In this document: positions 34,112 to 42,276 of the stretch, piece after piece
Position numbering within the stretch: position 1 is the stretch's first letter
Layout: every line of letters starts with the position of its first letter
Assembly: GCA_963734625.1 (NCBI GenBank)
Contig: CAVTHW010000016.1
Span: 248,001-312,000, forward strand
Direction: 5' to 3'
Source of the DNA: CAVTHW01 sp963734625
GTDB lineage: Bacteria > Acidobacteriota > Terriglobia > Bryobacterales > Bryobacteraceae
DNA: 64,000 nucleotides
Notes under the pieces: model-generated
The model's database searches: none
Seen by the model: only the letters and a program-made list of their open reading frames with translations
What the model was told of the DNA's origin: nothing
Position numbers and translations under genes: made by a program

Positions 34112-35347
34112 ATGATTGTGGAATCACAGCAGACACTGCGACTCGGAATGCTGGCAGTCTCACTGGTGTTCGCTCGCTGGGGAATGGCACAACCAGCACC
34201 TCCAGCGGCGCCCGCGCGGGCGGCCGTTGCCCCTTCTCCGGTTTCCCCGGAAATCCTCCCCGATAAGCGGGTGACGTTCCGCCTCGCGGCACCAAAGGCC
34301 GCGGAAGTCACCTTGGCCGGCGACTGGGAGGGAGGGAGCGGAGTCGCGATGCAGAAGGATGCCAACGGCGTATGGTCGGTGACTGTCGGGCCGCTCAAGC
34401 CTGAGTTGTGGAGTTACACCTTCGGCGTGGACGGCGTGCGTGCGCTGGACCCCGGCAACTCCGACAACAAACGGGATGGACGCCGGATCGAGAACATACT
34501 GCTGATTCCGGGACCGGAGTCGTCGCTGTACGAGCACCGAACGGATGTGCCACACGGCAACGTCACCCAGGCCTGGTATCCTTCACCGACGCTGAAGTTG
34601 ACGCGCCGATTGTACATTTACACGCCGCCGGGCTACGAGACGAGCAGCGTCCGCTACCCGGTGCTGTACCTGCACCACGGCGGCGGCGGCGACGAAGACG
34701 CATGGACGAGCCTCGGCCGCGCCCCGCAGATTCTGGACAACCTGATCGCGCAGGGCAAAGCCAAACCGATGATCGTGGTGATGCCGAACATGAACGCCAA
34801 CCAGTACGTGGCGCAGGGTTCGGCGCTCGCCGCGACTGCGGCGCCGGCTGCTCCGCGCACAGCATCGGCGGCCAACGCGCCGGCGGCGCGAACCTCTGGA
34901 ACGGGTTCCTGGCAATTGGATCCCTATCCGGGTTCCTATGCGGAGAGCATCGCCAAGGACATCATCCCCTACATCGAGAAGAACTATCGTGCCGACGCCA
35001 GACCGGAAGGCCGGGCGGTTGTGGGATTGTCCATGGGAGGCGGTCCCGCGGTTTCCGTCTCCAACAATAACCCGGCTATGTTCGGCTACATCGGCATTTT
35101 CAGTTCCAGACCCGCGGCGGACGAGCCGATGGCAAAGGCGTATGCCGCTCTGAAAGCAGCCGGCGCGGTGAAACTGTACTGGGTAAGCGCGGGGACCACG
35201 GATTTCGCCAACGCAGGCGCCAAGGCAATCTATGAACTGGTAAAGAAGACCGGCTTCAACAGCAAGTTCGTGGAGACTCCCGGAGGACACGCCTGGGCAG
35301 TCTGGCGTATCCATATAAGCGAACTGGCGCCCTTATTGTTCCGTTGA
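34112..35347 (+). CDS. Secreted esterase with N-terminal E-set domain (array member E7)
   Basis: 411 residues from ATG 34112 with GCGAGG upstream. E-set (VTFRLAAPKAAEVTLAGDWE, GVWSVTVGPLKPELWSYTFG), YPVLYLHHGGGGDEDAW, nucleophile in VVGLSMGGGPAVSVSNNNPA and His in TPGGHAWAVWRIH. Closely related to E1 on the opposite arm (shared VSPEILPDKR/SPEILPDKR, TRR.YIYTPPGYE). An Ala/Pro/Ser-rich insert (residues about 235-265) sits at the same place as in E1 and E3. Confidence 0.87.
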   Translation: MIVESQQTLRLGMLAVSLVFARWGMAQPAPPAAPARAAVAPSPVSPEILPDKRVTFRLAAPKAAEVTLAGDWEGGSGVAMQKDANGVWSVTVGPLKPELWSYTFGVDGVRALDPGNSDNKRDGRRIENILLIPGPESSLYEHRTDVPHGNVTQAWYPSPTLKLTRRLYIYTPPGYETSSVRYPVLYLHHGGGGDEDAWTSLGRAPQILDNLIAQGKAKPMIVVMPNMNANQYVAQGSALAATAAPAAPRTASAANAPAARTSGTGSWQLDPYPGSYAESIAKDIIPYIEKNYRADARPEGRAVVGLSMGGGPAVSVSNNNPAMFGYIGIFSSRPAADEPMAKAYAALKAAGAVKLYWVSAGTTDFANAGAKAIYELVKKTGFNSKFVETPGGHAWAVWRIHISELAPLLFR

Positions 35348-35382
35348 AAGTGACGGGCGAACACTACAAGGAGGAATGAACC

Positions 35383-35976
35383 GTGAAAGCTCGAAAGATT
35401 CTGATGATCGTGGGAGATTACGTGGAGGATTATGAGGTCATGGTGCCGTTTCAGGCGCTGCAGATGGTCGGCCATACGGTGCACGCGGTGTGCCCGAACA
35501 AGGCATCGGGCCAGAGCGTCCGTACGGCGATCCATGATTTCGAGGGCGACCAGACCTATAGCGAAAAACGCGGGCACAACTTCACTCTGAACGCGGATTT
35601 CGACAAGGTGAAAGCGCAGGACTACGACGCGCTGGTGCTGCCGGGTGGGCGGGCGCCGGAATACCTGCGGCTCGATGCGGGCGTGCTCGCGATAGTCCGC
35701 CATTTCACCGGCGCTGGCAAGCCGATCGCGGCGCTGTGTCATGGCGCGCAGATCCTCACTGCGGCGGATGTCGTCAAAGGCAGATCCCTCTCGTGCTATC
35801 CCGCCTGCAGCCCGGAGGTCGAACGAGCGGGCGGCAAGTATCTGGCGCTCGGATGGACGGAAGCGCATGTGGACGGCAATTTGGTGACCGGGCCGGCCTG
35901 GACCGCGCACCCAGCCTGGCTGGCCAGCTTCCTGGAAGTTATGGAGAATTCGACCGGTGGGAAGGAGAAGCTATGA
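35383..35976 (+). CDS. DJ-1/PfpI-family protein
   Basis: 197 residues, cytoplasmic. ILMIVGDYVEDYEVMVPFQA has the acidic residue of the site; LVLPGGRAPEYLR and KPIAALCHGAQILTAADVVK carry the nucleophile-elbow Cys followed by His. Members include proteases/deglycases, chaperones and isocyanide hydratases. GTG 35383 follows a perfect AAGGAGG. The stop overlaps the E8 start (ATGA), so it is made together with the last esterase. Role here unknown; detoxification of a released aldehyde or keto compound is one possibility. Confidence 0.87.
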   Translation: MKARKILMIVGDYVEDYEVMVPFQALQMVGHTVHAVCPNKASGQSVRTAIHDFEGDQTYSEKRGHNFTLNADFDKVKAQDYDALVLPGGRAPEYLRLDAGVLAIVRHFTGAGKPIAALCHGAQILTAADVVKGRSLSCYPACSPEVERAGGKYLALGWTEAHVDGNLVTGPAWTAHPAWLASFLEVMENSTGGKEKL

Positions 35977-37253
35977 ATCGTGAAAAGAAGATGATCGGAA
36001 TTGTTACCGCCACGGTACTGGCATCGTTCGTTCTGACATTTACGTTATCCGCCCAGGCTCCCGCGGCGGCTCCAGCGGCGGCGCAGCCAGGGAGGGCGGC
36101 GGCAGGCCGGGGGCCGGCGGGTCCGCAAGTGGTCTCGCCGGAAGTCTTGCCCGACCGGCGGGTCACATTTCGAATTCTGGCCCCGCAGGCTCAAAATGTG
36201 CGGGTCTCGGGCGGCGATATGCCCAACCTCTCCGGCGCCGGCCGGGGCGCGGCCGCACCGAGCGGACCGCCTCCGGGCCAGATGACGAAGGCGGCGAACG
36301 GCGTCTGGGAGGTCACCGTCGGTCCGGTCGATCCCGGCGCATACAGGTACAACTTCAACGTAGACGGAATTACGGTGATCGACCCGCGGAGCCCCTCGGT
36401 CAGCGAGTCCAACACCAACGTCTGGAGCATGGTGGTCGTCCCCGGCTCGGACCTCATGGACACGAAGGAGGTGCCACGCGGCGCGGTGGCCAGCGTGACG
36501 TACTATTCGACGGCGCTGAAGCGGTTCCGGCGAATGCACGTCTACACGCCGCCGGGCTATGAGCTGGGCAAGGGCAAGTTCCCGGTCTTCTACCTGCTGC
36601 ACGGCTCAGGCGACTGTGACGATTCCTGGAGCAGCGTGGGCCGGGCTGGATTCATTCTGGACAACCTGATCGCGGCCAAGAAGGCCAAACCGATGGTGGT
36701 GGTGATGCCCGCCGGGCACACTAGCGCCGCGGGCGGCGGCGGCGGGGCAGCGCGCGGGACATCGCCGCTCGACGATTTCGCGCGGGATTTCCTGACCGAC
36801 ATCATGCCGTACATCGAGAAGAACTACCGGGTCCTCAACGACCGGCCGAATCGCGCCATTGCCGGCTTGTCGATGGGGGGCAGCCAGACCATGAACATCG
36901 CCTTCCTGAATCTGGCGAAGTTCGCCTACATCGGAGTCTTCAGTTCAGGAGCGAGCTTGGGAGGCGGCGGCCGCGCCGCGACACCAGCCACAACCACACC
37001 GGCGCAGCCCGCGCCGCCAAGTTGGGAGACGACTCACGCGGCCGATCTGGGCAACCCCGCTCTCAAGAAGGGCACCAAGCTGGTCTGGCTGAGCACGGGC
37101 GTCAATGACGGGCTTATCGCCAACACCAAGACTACGGTCGAGATGCTCAAGAAGCACGGGTTCAACCCGGTCTTCAAGGAGAGTCCCGGCGCGCACACCT
37201 GGATCAACTGGCGCAACTACCTGATCGAGTTCGCACCGCAGTTGTTCCAGTAA
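35973..37253 (+). CDS. Secreted esterase with N-terminal E-set domain (array member E8)
   Basis: 426 residues from ATG 35973: signal peptide (KMIGIVTATVLASFVLTFTL), a GRAAAGRGPAGP linker and an E-set with an internal GAGRGAAAPSGPPPGQ insert (VTFRILAPQAQNVRVSGGDM, GVWEVTVGPVDPGAYRYNFN). The hydrolase has FPVFYLLHGSGDCDDSW, the nucleophile in IAGLSMGGSQTMNI and His in SPGAHTWINWRNY. It is coupled to the DJ-1 gene by ATGA. The E-set loop insert is absent from the other members. Confidence 0.87.
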   Translation: MNREKKMIGIVTATVLASFVLTFTLSAQAPAAAPAAAQPGRAAAGRGPAGPQVVSPEVLPDRRVTFRILAPQAQNVRVSGGDMPNLSGAGRGAAAPSGPPPGQMTKAANGVWEVTVGPVDPGAYRYNFNVDGITVIDPRSPSVSESNTNVWSMVVVPGSDLMDTKEVPRGAVASVTYYSTALKRFRRMHVYTPPGYELGKGKFPVFYLLHGSGDCDDSWSSVGRAGFILDNLIAAKKAKPMVVVMPAGHTSAAGGGGGAARGTSPLDDFARDFLTDIMPYIEKNYRVLNDRPNRAIAGLSMGGSQTMNIAFLNLAKFAYIGVFSSGASLGGGGRAATPATTTPAQPAPPSWETTHAADLGNPALKKGTKLVWLSTGVNDGLIANTKTTVEMLKKHGFNPVFKESPGAHTWINWRNYLIEFAPQLFQ

Positions 37254-37297
37254 ACCGAGCGGGGCGCTCCCATGAAGACGCGGCCCAAATCCCCAAG

Positions 37298-37319
37298 GCG
37301 TCGACAGGAGTGTCGACGC
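37298..37319 (+). terminator. Perfect hairpin after the esterase array
   Basis: GCGTCGACA-GGAG-TGTCGACGC, a 9-bp stem with a tetraloop, 44 nt after the E8 stop. No T tract follows, so it may be a processing or protective hairpin or a weak terminator. Confidence 0.4.
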
Positions 37320-37394
37320 GGCACGCGTGGGCGCGCAATGCCGCAAACTTTTTGCGTGCGGCGGAAGCGAGGTGCGGTGAACTGCGCATCTGGC

Positions 37395-37766
37395 TCAGAC
37401 CGTGGAATCGGTTTTGGCCTTCTTCGCCTGCGCGGCCAAGCCGGTGTGGGCAACTCGTTCCAGACGGTTTAACAGTGCCTTCAGCTTCCGGTACTGCCGC
37501 GAGGCCGCCTGGTAGATCGGGCCCGCCTCAGAACTGAGCCTCACGTTGACCGTTTTGCCGCGGACCTTGTAGGTCCATTCCCAATACGGGCCATGGCGCT
37601 GGGAGGGATCCCGATGGCAAGCGCAGCGGGGTTGGCCGCACTTCATTCTCCTCTCGAGGACCGTTCCCTTGCAGAAGTAGCCCAACTCCTGGAGTTGCTG
37701 GCGGAGTTGGGCAAAACGCTGCGCGTGGCGATTCGCCGCCGCTGTCGAAGCGGGGTTGTGGGACAT
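37395..37766 (-). CDS. DUF6788-like transposon-associated protein
   Basis: 123 residues: FAQLRQQLQELGYFCKGTVL, RRMKCGQPRCACHRDPSQRH and GPYWEWTYKVRGKTVNVRLS. The CGxxxCxCH element followed by HGPYWxWTYK is typical of DUF6788 proteins that accompany IS4-like transposases. The Cys/His pattern suggests zinc binding. Function unknown; perhaps a transposition accessory or regulator. Confidence 0.7.
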   Translation of the reverse strand: MSHNPASTAAANRHAQRFAQLRQQLQELGYFCKGTVLERRMKCGQPRCACHRDPSQRHGPYWEWTYKVRGKTVNVRLSSEAGPIYQAASRQYRKLKALLNRLERVAHTGLAAQAKKAKTDSTV

Positions 37767-37815
37767 AAAATGTCGAGCTCAAAGCTCATTCCTACTGTAG
37801 TATTACAGTAGGAAT

Positions 37816-38937
37816 ATGTCAAGCCCTTTCTTGCAGGCCGATGTGCTTTCCCTGTATCAGCAACTGGTCCCCGCCTCCTTCTTCGAGCGCCTTGGCCGGC
37901 AGGCGGGACTGCGCCAGAACAATCGCATCTACACCCTGGCCGTCGTCCAGTGGTTGATGATCTGCCAGTGGCTCGAAGGCCACGGATCGCTGGGGCAGGC
38001 GGTGCTGGAGCTGCTGCGTGGCCTACCCGCCAGCTTTTGGCCCCGGCCCTGCAAACGACGGCAAGCCTGGCAGAGCAAGACGCGGTCCTTGTCCAGCAAC
38101 AGCGCGGCTTATAATCAAGCGCGGCACCGATTGCCGCTCAGCGTGGTGGAACATTGCTGTGACCACATCTTCGAGCAGTTGACGGCCCACACCGCCGGGA
38201 TCTTGCCGGCCCTGGGGCGGCGTGCTTTCTTCTTCGACGGCACTTCGGTCCAGTTGGCTTCCAGCCCCGCCCTGCGCCAAGCCTATCCCCCAGGCTCGAA
38301 TCAGCACGGCGCCTCGCATTGGCCCTTGCTGCGGATGCTGGTGGCGCACGATCTGGAAACCGGGCTGGCCCTGCGGCCGCACTGGGGACCGCTCAACGGC
38401 CCGCAGGCGGTGAGCGAACAGCAGTTGCTGGAAGAGGCCATCGACCGGCTGCCGCCTGCGGCGCTGGTGGTGGGAGACGCCAACTTCGGAGTCTTTTCGG
38501 TGGCCTATGCCGCCAGCCAGCGTGGACATGCTGTGTTGCTCCGCTTGACCGCCCAACGCGCCCAGCATCTGGCGGGCGGAGGCTGGCGCGACGGGATCGA
38601 CCGCCGCATCACCTGGAGGCCCACTCGCCACGATCGTATGACTCATCCCGGCTTGCCGCAGGACGCCTGTGTGCGGGGCCGGCTGCTGGTGTGTCAGGTC
38701 CAACCTTCCAATCAGGCCGCGCCCTTTCTGCTGGCGCTGTTCACGACTTGGGACGCGGACCAGCAGCCAATCCTGGAGGTCTACGGGCGGCGGTGGTATA
38801 TCGAAACCGATTTGCGCAGCTTGAAGAGTACCCTGCAATTAGAACAACTTCGTTGTACGACGCCCGCCATGGTGGCTAAGGAGCTCGTGGGCGCGTGCGC
38901 CGGGAGCCGCCCAGCGCGTCTTCATGGCTCTCGGCGG
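37816..38937 (+). pseudogene. IS4-family transposase, C-terminally truncated
   Basis: DDE catalytic features are visible: RRAFFFDGTSVQLAS (first Asp), ALVVGDANFGVFSVAYAASQ (second Asp) and YGRRWYIETDLRSLKSTLQL, an exact Y-x2-R-x3-E-x6-K (YREK) signature of IS4. After MVAKELV the homologous C-terminus is missing and the frame continues as unrelated GACAGSRPARLHGSRR. About 355 meaningful residues remain. Probably inactive because of the missing tail. Confidence 0.8.
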
Positions 38938-38960
38938 CCAGTAGGGCCATGGGGATTCCC

Positions 38961-39806
38961 TCACACGTCACAAGTGCGGACCGCCTCCTCGAGACCCTTC
39001 GTCGGATCGCCCACTGGGCCGTATTCGTGACAGAGATAACCGGTGTAGCCGGTGTCCACGATGGCCTGCGCGATCGCCCGGTAGTTCAGTTCCTGGGTGG
39101 CGTCGGGTTCGTGCCGGCCCGGATTCCCGGCGGTATGGAAGTGGCCAATCCACTGGATGTTCTGGCGGATGGTGCGGATCACGTCGCCCTCCATGATCTG
39201 CATGTGGTAGATGTCGTAGAGTAACTTCACGCGCGGCGAGTTAACCCGCTTACAGACCTCCACGCCCCAAACCGTGTGATCGCACTGGTAGTCCTTGTGG
39301 TCCACCTTGCTGTTGAGCAGTTCGAGGCAAAGGGTGATGTTCTTGTCCTCGGCCTCCGCTTTCACCTTGCCGAAGAAGGTCACGGCATTGGCGATACCTT
39401 CCTCGTCCGCCATCCCGCGCCGGTTGCCCGCCAGCACGATCACATTGGGTCCGCCTTGCGCCACGGCCTGGGCGATACCATCGCGGACCTGCTTCTCGCA
39501 GACGTCGTGATAGTCGGTGCGATTGATCCCGTTGGGAATTGAGTTGGTCCCGTAGATCATCGTCGGGAGCAGGCCGAACTTCTTGAGCATCGCATAAGAA
39601 TTGGGGCCGACCAGGTCGATGCCTTTCAAACCCAGGCGCGACGCCAACTGACCGACCGCTTCGGGGTCCGACCTCAACTTGCCGAAACAGCCCATCGTAG
39701 CGCCTTGCTTCAGCCGGCCCTTGAGCGGCGCGCTTTGAACGGCTCGGGCGGACTCCGCGGCGGCTCCCGCCACGGCCAGACCGGACAGCAGAGACCTTCT
39801 GGTCAT
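38961..39806 (-). CDS. Tat-exported hydroxypyruvate isomerase-like TIM-barrel protein
   Basis: 281 residues from ATG 39806 (CAGGAGGAGAAATCG upstream). Twin-arginine leader (MTRRSLLSGLAVAGAAAESA), then an AP-endonuclease-2 barrel: ITLCLELLNSKVDHKDYQCD (Glu), VKLLYDIYHMQIMEGDVIRT (Asp, His), IGHFHTAGNPGRHEPDATQE (His) and GYLCHEYGPVGD (Glu). This matches the Hyi/OtnI metal site. Immediately downstream of the GH29 gene on the same strand. Confidence 0.87.
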   Translation of the reverse strand: MTRRSLLSGLAVAGAAAESARAVQSAPLKGRLKQGATMGCFGKLRSDPEAVGQLASRLGLKGIDLVGPNSYAMLKKFGLLPTMIYGTNSIPNGINRTDYHDVCEKQVRDGIAQAVAQGGPNVIVLAGNRRGMADEEGIANAVTFFGKVKAEAEDKNITLCLELLNSKVDHKDYQCDHTVWGVEVCKRVNSPRVKLLYDIYHMQIMEGDVIRTIRQNIQWIGHFHTAGNPGRHEPDATQELNYRAIAQAIVDTGYTGYLCHEYGPVGDPTKGLEEAVRTCDV

Positions 39807-39840
39807 CGATTTCTCCTCCTGAACCAAGCGATTATACAAT

Positions 39841-41145
39841 TTACACGCCGGCGCGCGGGCGGTCAGTGCGGACGCGGTTCATATCCTGCCGGGGCTCGCC
39901 GTCGCACTCCAGGGCGAAGGCCGTGATCGGCGTATCCGGCGCTGCCGCCGGCAGGCCCGTGAGACGCACCCGGAAATCGTCCTGGACGACCTTGACGGGT
40001 TTGCCGGTAGCGACGTAGCTGGCCGACTTCACCTTGTTCATGAGCCCTCCGATGCTGAGGGTCTCGCCGGGCCAGTAGTATGCGTAGACGTAGAGCGTAT
40101 TCCCCTTGCGCGCGAAAGCGGCAAAGGTGGAGCGGCTCACCGACGCCGTATCCACTTGATACGCGGCAGAGCCGTTCTTACCGAGCCATTGGCCCACCGA
40201 GGTCATGATCTTAACGCTTTCCTCGGGTATGGAACCGTCCGGCTTGGGGCCGATGTTTAACAGGTAGTTGCCGCCCTGGCGGGCGCAGGTGATCAGGTTG
40301 CGGACCACGGTCGTCGGCGACTTCCAGTTGTCGTCGGTCTGGTGGTAGCCCCAACTATCGTTCATGGTCATGCAGGATTCCCAAGAGAGGTCCTTAGCGG
40401 CCACAATGCGCTGTTCCGGCGTCTGGAAATCGCCGGGAAGGCCGTTGCGGTTGTTCACCACGATGTCCGGCTGGAGCTTGAAGACCATCTCGTTCATGCG
40501 CTCGCTTTCCCAGCCCTTGGCGTCAAGCGGCCAGTTGACGTCGTACCACAGCACGTCCACCTTGCCGTAGTTGGTCATCAACTCGCGGACGTGGGTGTGG
40601 ATGTATTCGACGAAGCGTTTGCGGGCGGCCTCGTCCTTGGCGCAGTTGGCGCCGTCGGGATGATGCCAGTCCATTAGCGAGTAATAGAAGCCGAAGCGCA
40701 AACCTTCGGCGCGGGCGGCCTCGACGTACTCCTTGACCAGATCGCGTCCGCAAGCCTGCTTGGGGGCGCAGTAGTTCGTGGTCTTGGTGTCAAAGAGGCA
40801 GAAGCCCTCGTGATGTTTGGTGGTCATCACCATGTAGCGCTGGCCAGCCCGCTTGGCGAGGCGCGCCCATTCGCGCGCGGCATTGGGCTTGGGGGTGAAG
40901 CGCCGGGCGAGCTGCTCGTACTCGGGCACGGGGATGCCTTCGTTTTCCATCACCCATTCGTGGCGGCCGAGCACACTGTACAGGCCCCAGTGGATGAACA
41001 TGCCGAAGCGGGCCTCGTGCCACCATTTCATGCGGCGCTCGCGGTCGGCGTCGCCCGGCAGGGCCATTGCGGGAGCGGCGGCTGCGGCGGCGCCGGCGCT
41101 CATCAGCCTGAGGTAGTCGCGACGGGAAAATGCGGTTGGTTGCAT
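39841..41145 (-). CDS. Alpha-L-fucosidase (GH29), exported
   Basis: 434 residues. A leader with twin arginines (FSRRDYLRLMSAGAAAAAAP) precedes MKWWHEARFGMFIHWGLYSV, YMVMTTKHHEGFCLFDTKTT, GLRFGFYYSLMDWHHPDG and KVDVLWYDVNWPLDAKGW (nucleophile Asp in LWYD), all GH29 blocks. LLNIGPKPDGSIPEESV closes the barrel and a short beta domain follows. Removes fucose from plant xyloglucan or glycans in the periplasm. 34 nt before the isomerase gene. Confidence 0.92.
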   Translation of the reverse strand: MQPTAFSRRDYLRLMSAGAAAAAAPAMALPGDADRERRMKWWHEARFGMFIHWGLYSVLGRHEWVMENEGIPVPEYEQLARRFTPKPNAAREWARLAKRAGQRYMVMTTKHHEGFCLFDTKTTNYCAPKQACGRDLVKEYVEAARAEGLRFGFYYSLMDWHHPDGANCAKDEAARKRFVEYIHTHVRELMTNYGKVDVLWYDVNWPLDAKGWESERMNEMVFKLQPDIVVNNRNGLPGDFQTPEQRIVAAKDLSWESCMTMNDSWGYHQTDDNWKSPTTVVRNLITCARQGGNYLLNIGPKPDGSIPEESVKIMTSVGQWLGKNGSAAYQVDTASVSRSTFAAFARKGNTLYVYAYYWPGETLSIGGLMNKVKSASYVATGKPVKVVQDDFRVRLTGLPAAAPDTPITAFALECDGEPRQDMNRVRTDRPRAGV

Positions 41146-41303
41146 AGCGGAGAGTATTATCTCTCATTCGGGGGAAGATGGTGAGGGCTTGTTCATTCCC
41201 GACCATTTCAGCGAGCAACTGCTGAACCTCTTCCCGCCTTAGGCGCAGGTCCCCGACTGCACGAACATCGTGCATATGCCAGACACCAAACCAATCGGAT
41301 AAC

Positions 41304-42002
41304 CTACCAATTCCGCACCAAAAAACACGGGCATACCACAGGGTAGCGGCCGTAAGCAGGTAACCGGACAGCAGCCATAGCGATTGCCTCCCTTTCCAGG
41401 CAGCCATCGCCGTAATGGGCGCAAAGCTCAGCGAAATGACGGATGACGATTGATGCCAATCTGCGCCGCAACCGGCTGAGCCGGACGCTGATGCTGTTTG
41501 CGGACAGGCCCGTGACTTGCTCGATCTCTCGCGCGGAGAGACCTTCGAGATAGAGCAGCACCACCTGGCGATCGATTGAGTCCAACTGCTGGACGGCTTC
41601 CAGCAAGACCCGTCGCCGAGTGTCTTCGGGCGCCAAGCTGTCGCCGGGTAATGCGCCCATTTGCAGCTCGGACTGATACTGCCGCCGGCGCTTCTTGGCG
41701 CAAGAGTATGCGACGTTGTGGGCAATGCGGTAGACCCAGGTCCGCTCACTGGCAGCGCCTCGAAAACCCGGCAGCGCCGACCATAGTGCCGCCGCAATCT
41801 CCTGGAACAGGTCCTGCCGGTCTCCATCGCTCTTCAGGTAGGCCGCGCATAATCTTCGTAGAGCCTGGCCGTATGCATCCAAGAGCCGCAGGAAACCAGG
41901 TTCCCGGTCAGATCCGGGATTGTTCGCCCTCGGAAAAGCCGGCAGAAGGAGGACCGGCCTAAGACGAGACCACTGCTTTCGTGGCACGCGAGTTCCGTTC
42001 AA
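41304..42002 (-). CDS. ECF-type sigma factor
   Basis: Region 2: LRRLCAAYLKSDGDRQDLFQ, EIAAALWSALPGFRG, ERTWVYRIAHNVAYS; region 4: QLDSIDRQVVLLYLEGLSAR, EIEQVTGLSANSISVRLSRL. No anti-sigma gene follows. The C-terminal extension after RLRRRLASIVIRHFAEL is not family-like; in the neighbouring frame a hydrophobic run (LWLLSGYLLTAATLWYARVF) occurs at the same place, possibly a lost membrane partner. The N-terminal 30 codons overlap the dead toxin-antitoxin remnant, so the true start is probably nearer 41900. Confidence 0.75.
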   Translation of the reverse strand: MNGTRVPRKQWSRLRPVLLLPAFPRANNPGSDREPGFLRLLDAYGQALRRLCAAYLKSDGDRQDLFQEIAAALWSALPGFRGAASERTWVYRIAHNVAYSCAKKRRRQYQSELQMGALPGDSLAPEDTRRRVLLEAVQQLDSIDRQVVLLYLEGLSAREIEQVTGLSANSISVRLSRLRRRLASIVIRHFAELCAHYGDGCLEREAIAMAAVRLPAYGRYPVVCPCFLVRNW

Positions 42003-42250
42003 GAACTTGATCGACTACCTCGAGGGCGGCGATTCTCTGGGGCAGTCCTGGCGCTTGAGGAGGCGAAGGATTCTCTGCTAGCCAAGATCGCATGAAGATT
42101 CTGCTCGACGAGTGTCTGCCACTCGATTTCCGGCGCAGCTTTCCCAACCATGGGCGGGTCTAGAAGATCGAAGACTTCTTGCCTCTCGTCCACGCGATCA
42201 TACAGGCGCTGGAGACGATCCAGCCCGGCCAGACTGCTGCGGTTCCAACT
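41975..42250 (+). pseudogene. Decayed DUF433/DUF5615 toxin-antitoxin pair
   Basis: Plus strand: CFRGTRVPFKNLIDYLEGGD and SLGQ match the DUF433 antitoxin core, then after a short deletion EAKDSLLAKIA and TGA. The stop overlaps ATG 42092 (ATGA), which starts MKILLDECLPLDFRRSFPNH, the N-terminus of a DUF5615 PIN-like toxin. After an in-frame TAG and a deletion of the middle, the C-terminus EDFLPLVHAIIQALETIQPG and Q is still readable in the same frame. Both genes have lost their cores. Confidence 0.72.
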
Positions 42251-42276
42251 TCAGCGCCGATCCGTTGGAAACGATT

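Larger units (their letters stand above)
37395..38940. mobile_element. IS4-type insertion element with DUF6788 partner, 3' truncated
   Basis: A DUF6788-like gene (minus) and a DDE transposase gene (plus) are divergent from the 49-bp gap 37767-37815. The transposase loses homology about 40 residues short of the family end and runs into the flank of the next gene, so the right end has been deleted. Terminal inverted repeats were not found, so outer limits are approximate. Confidence 0.65.

Noticed and set aside
33012..34295. Minus-strand ORF of 427 codons
   Set aside because: Antisense to esterases E6 and E7; composition (His/Arg/Val/Gly-rich) is typical of shadow frames.
40790..41827. 345-codon minus-strand ORF spanning the sigma factor and fucosidase starts
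   Set aside because: It is an out-of-frame reading of two genes; only the short hydrophobic stretch is noted as a possible remnant.
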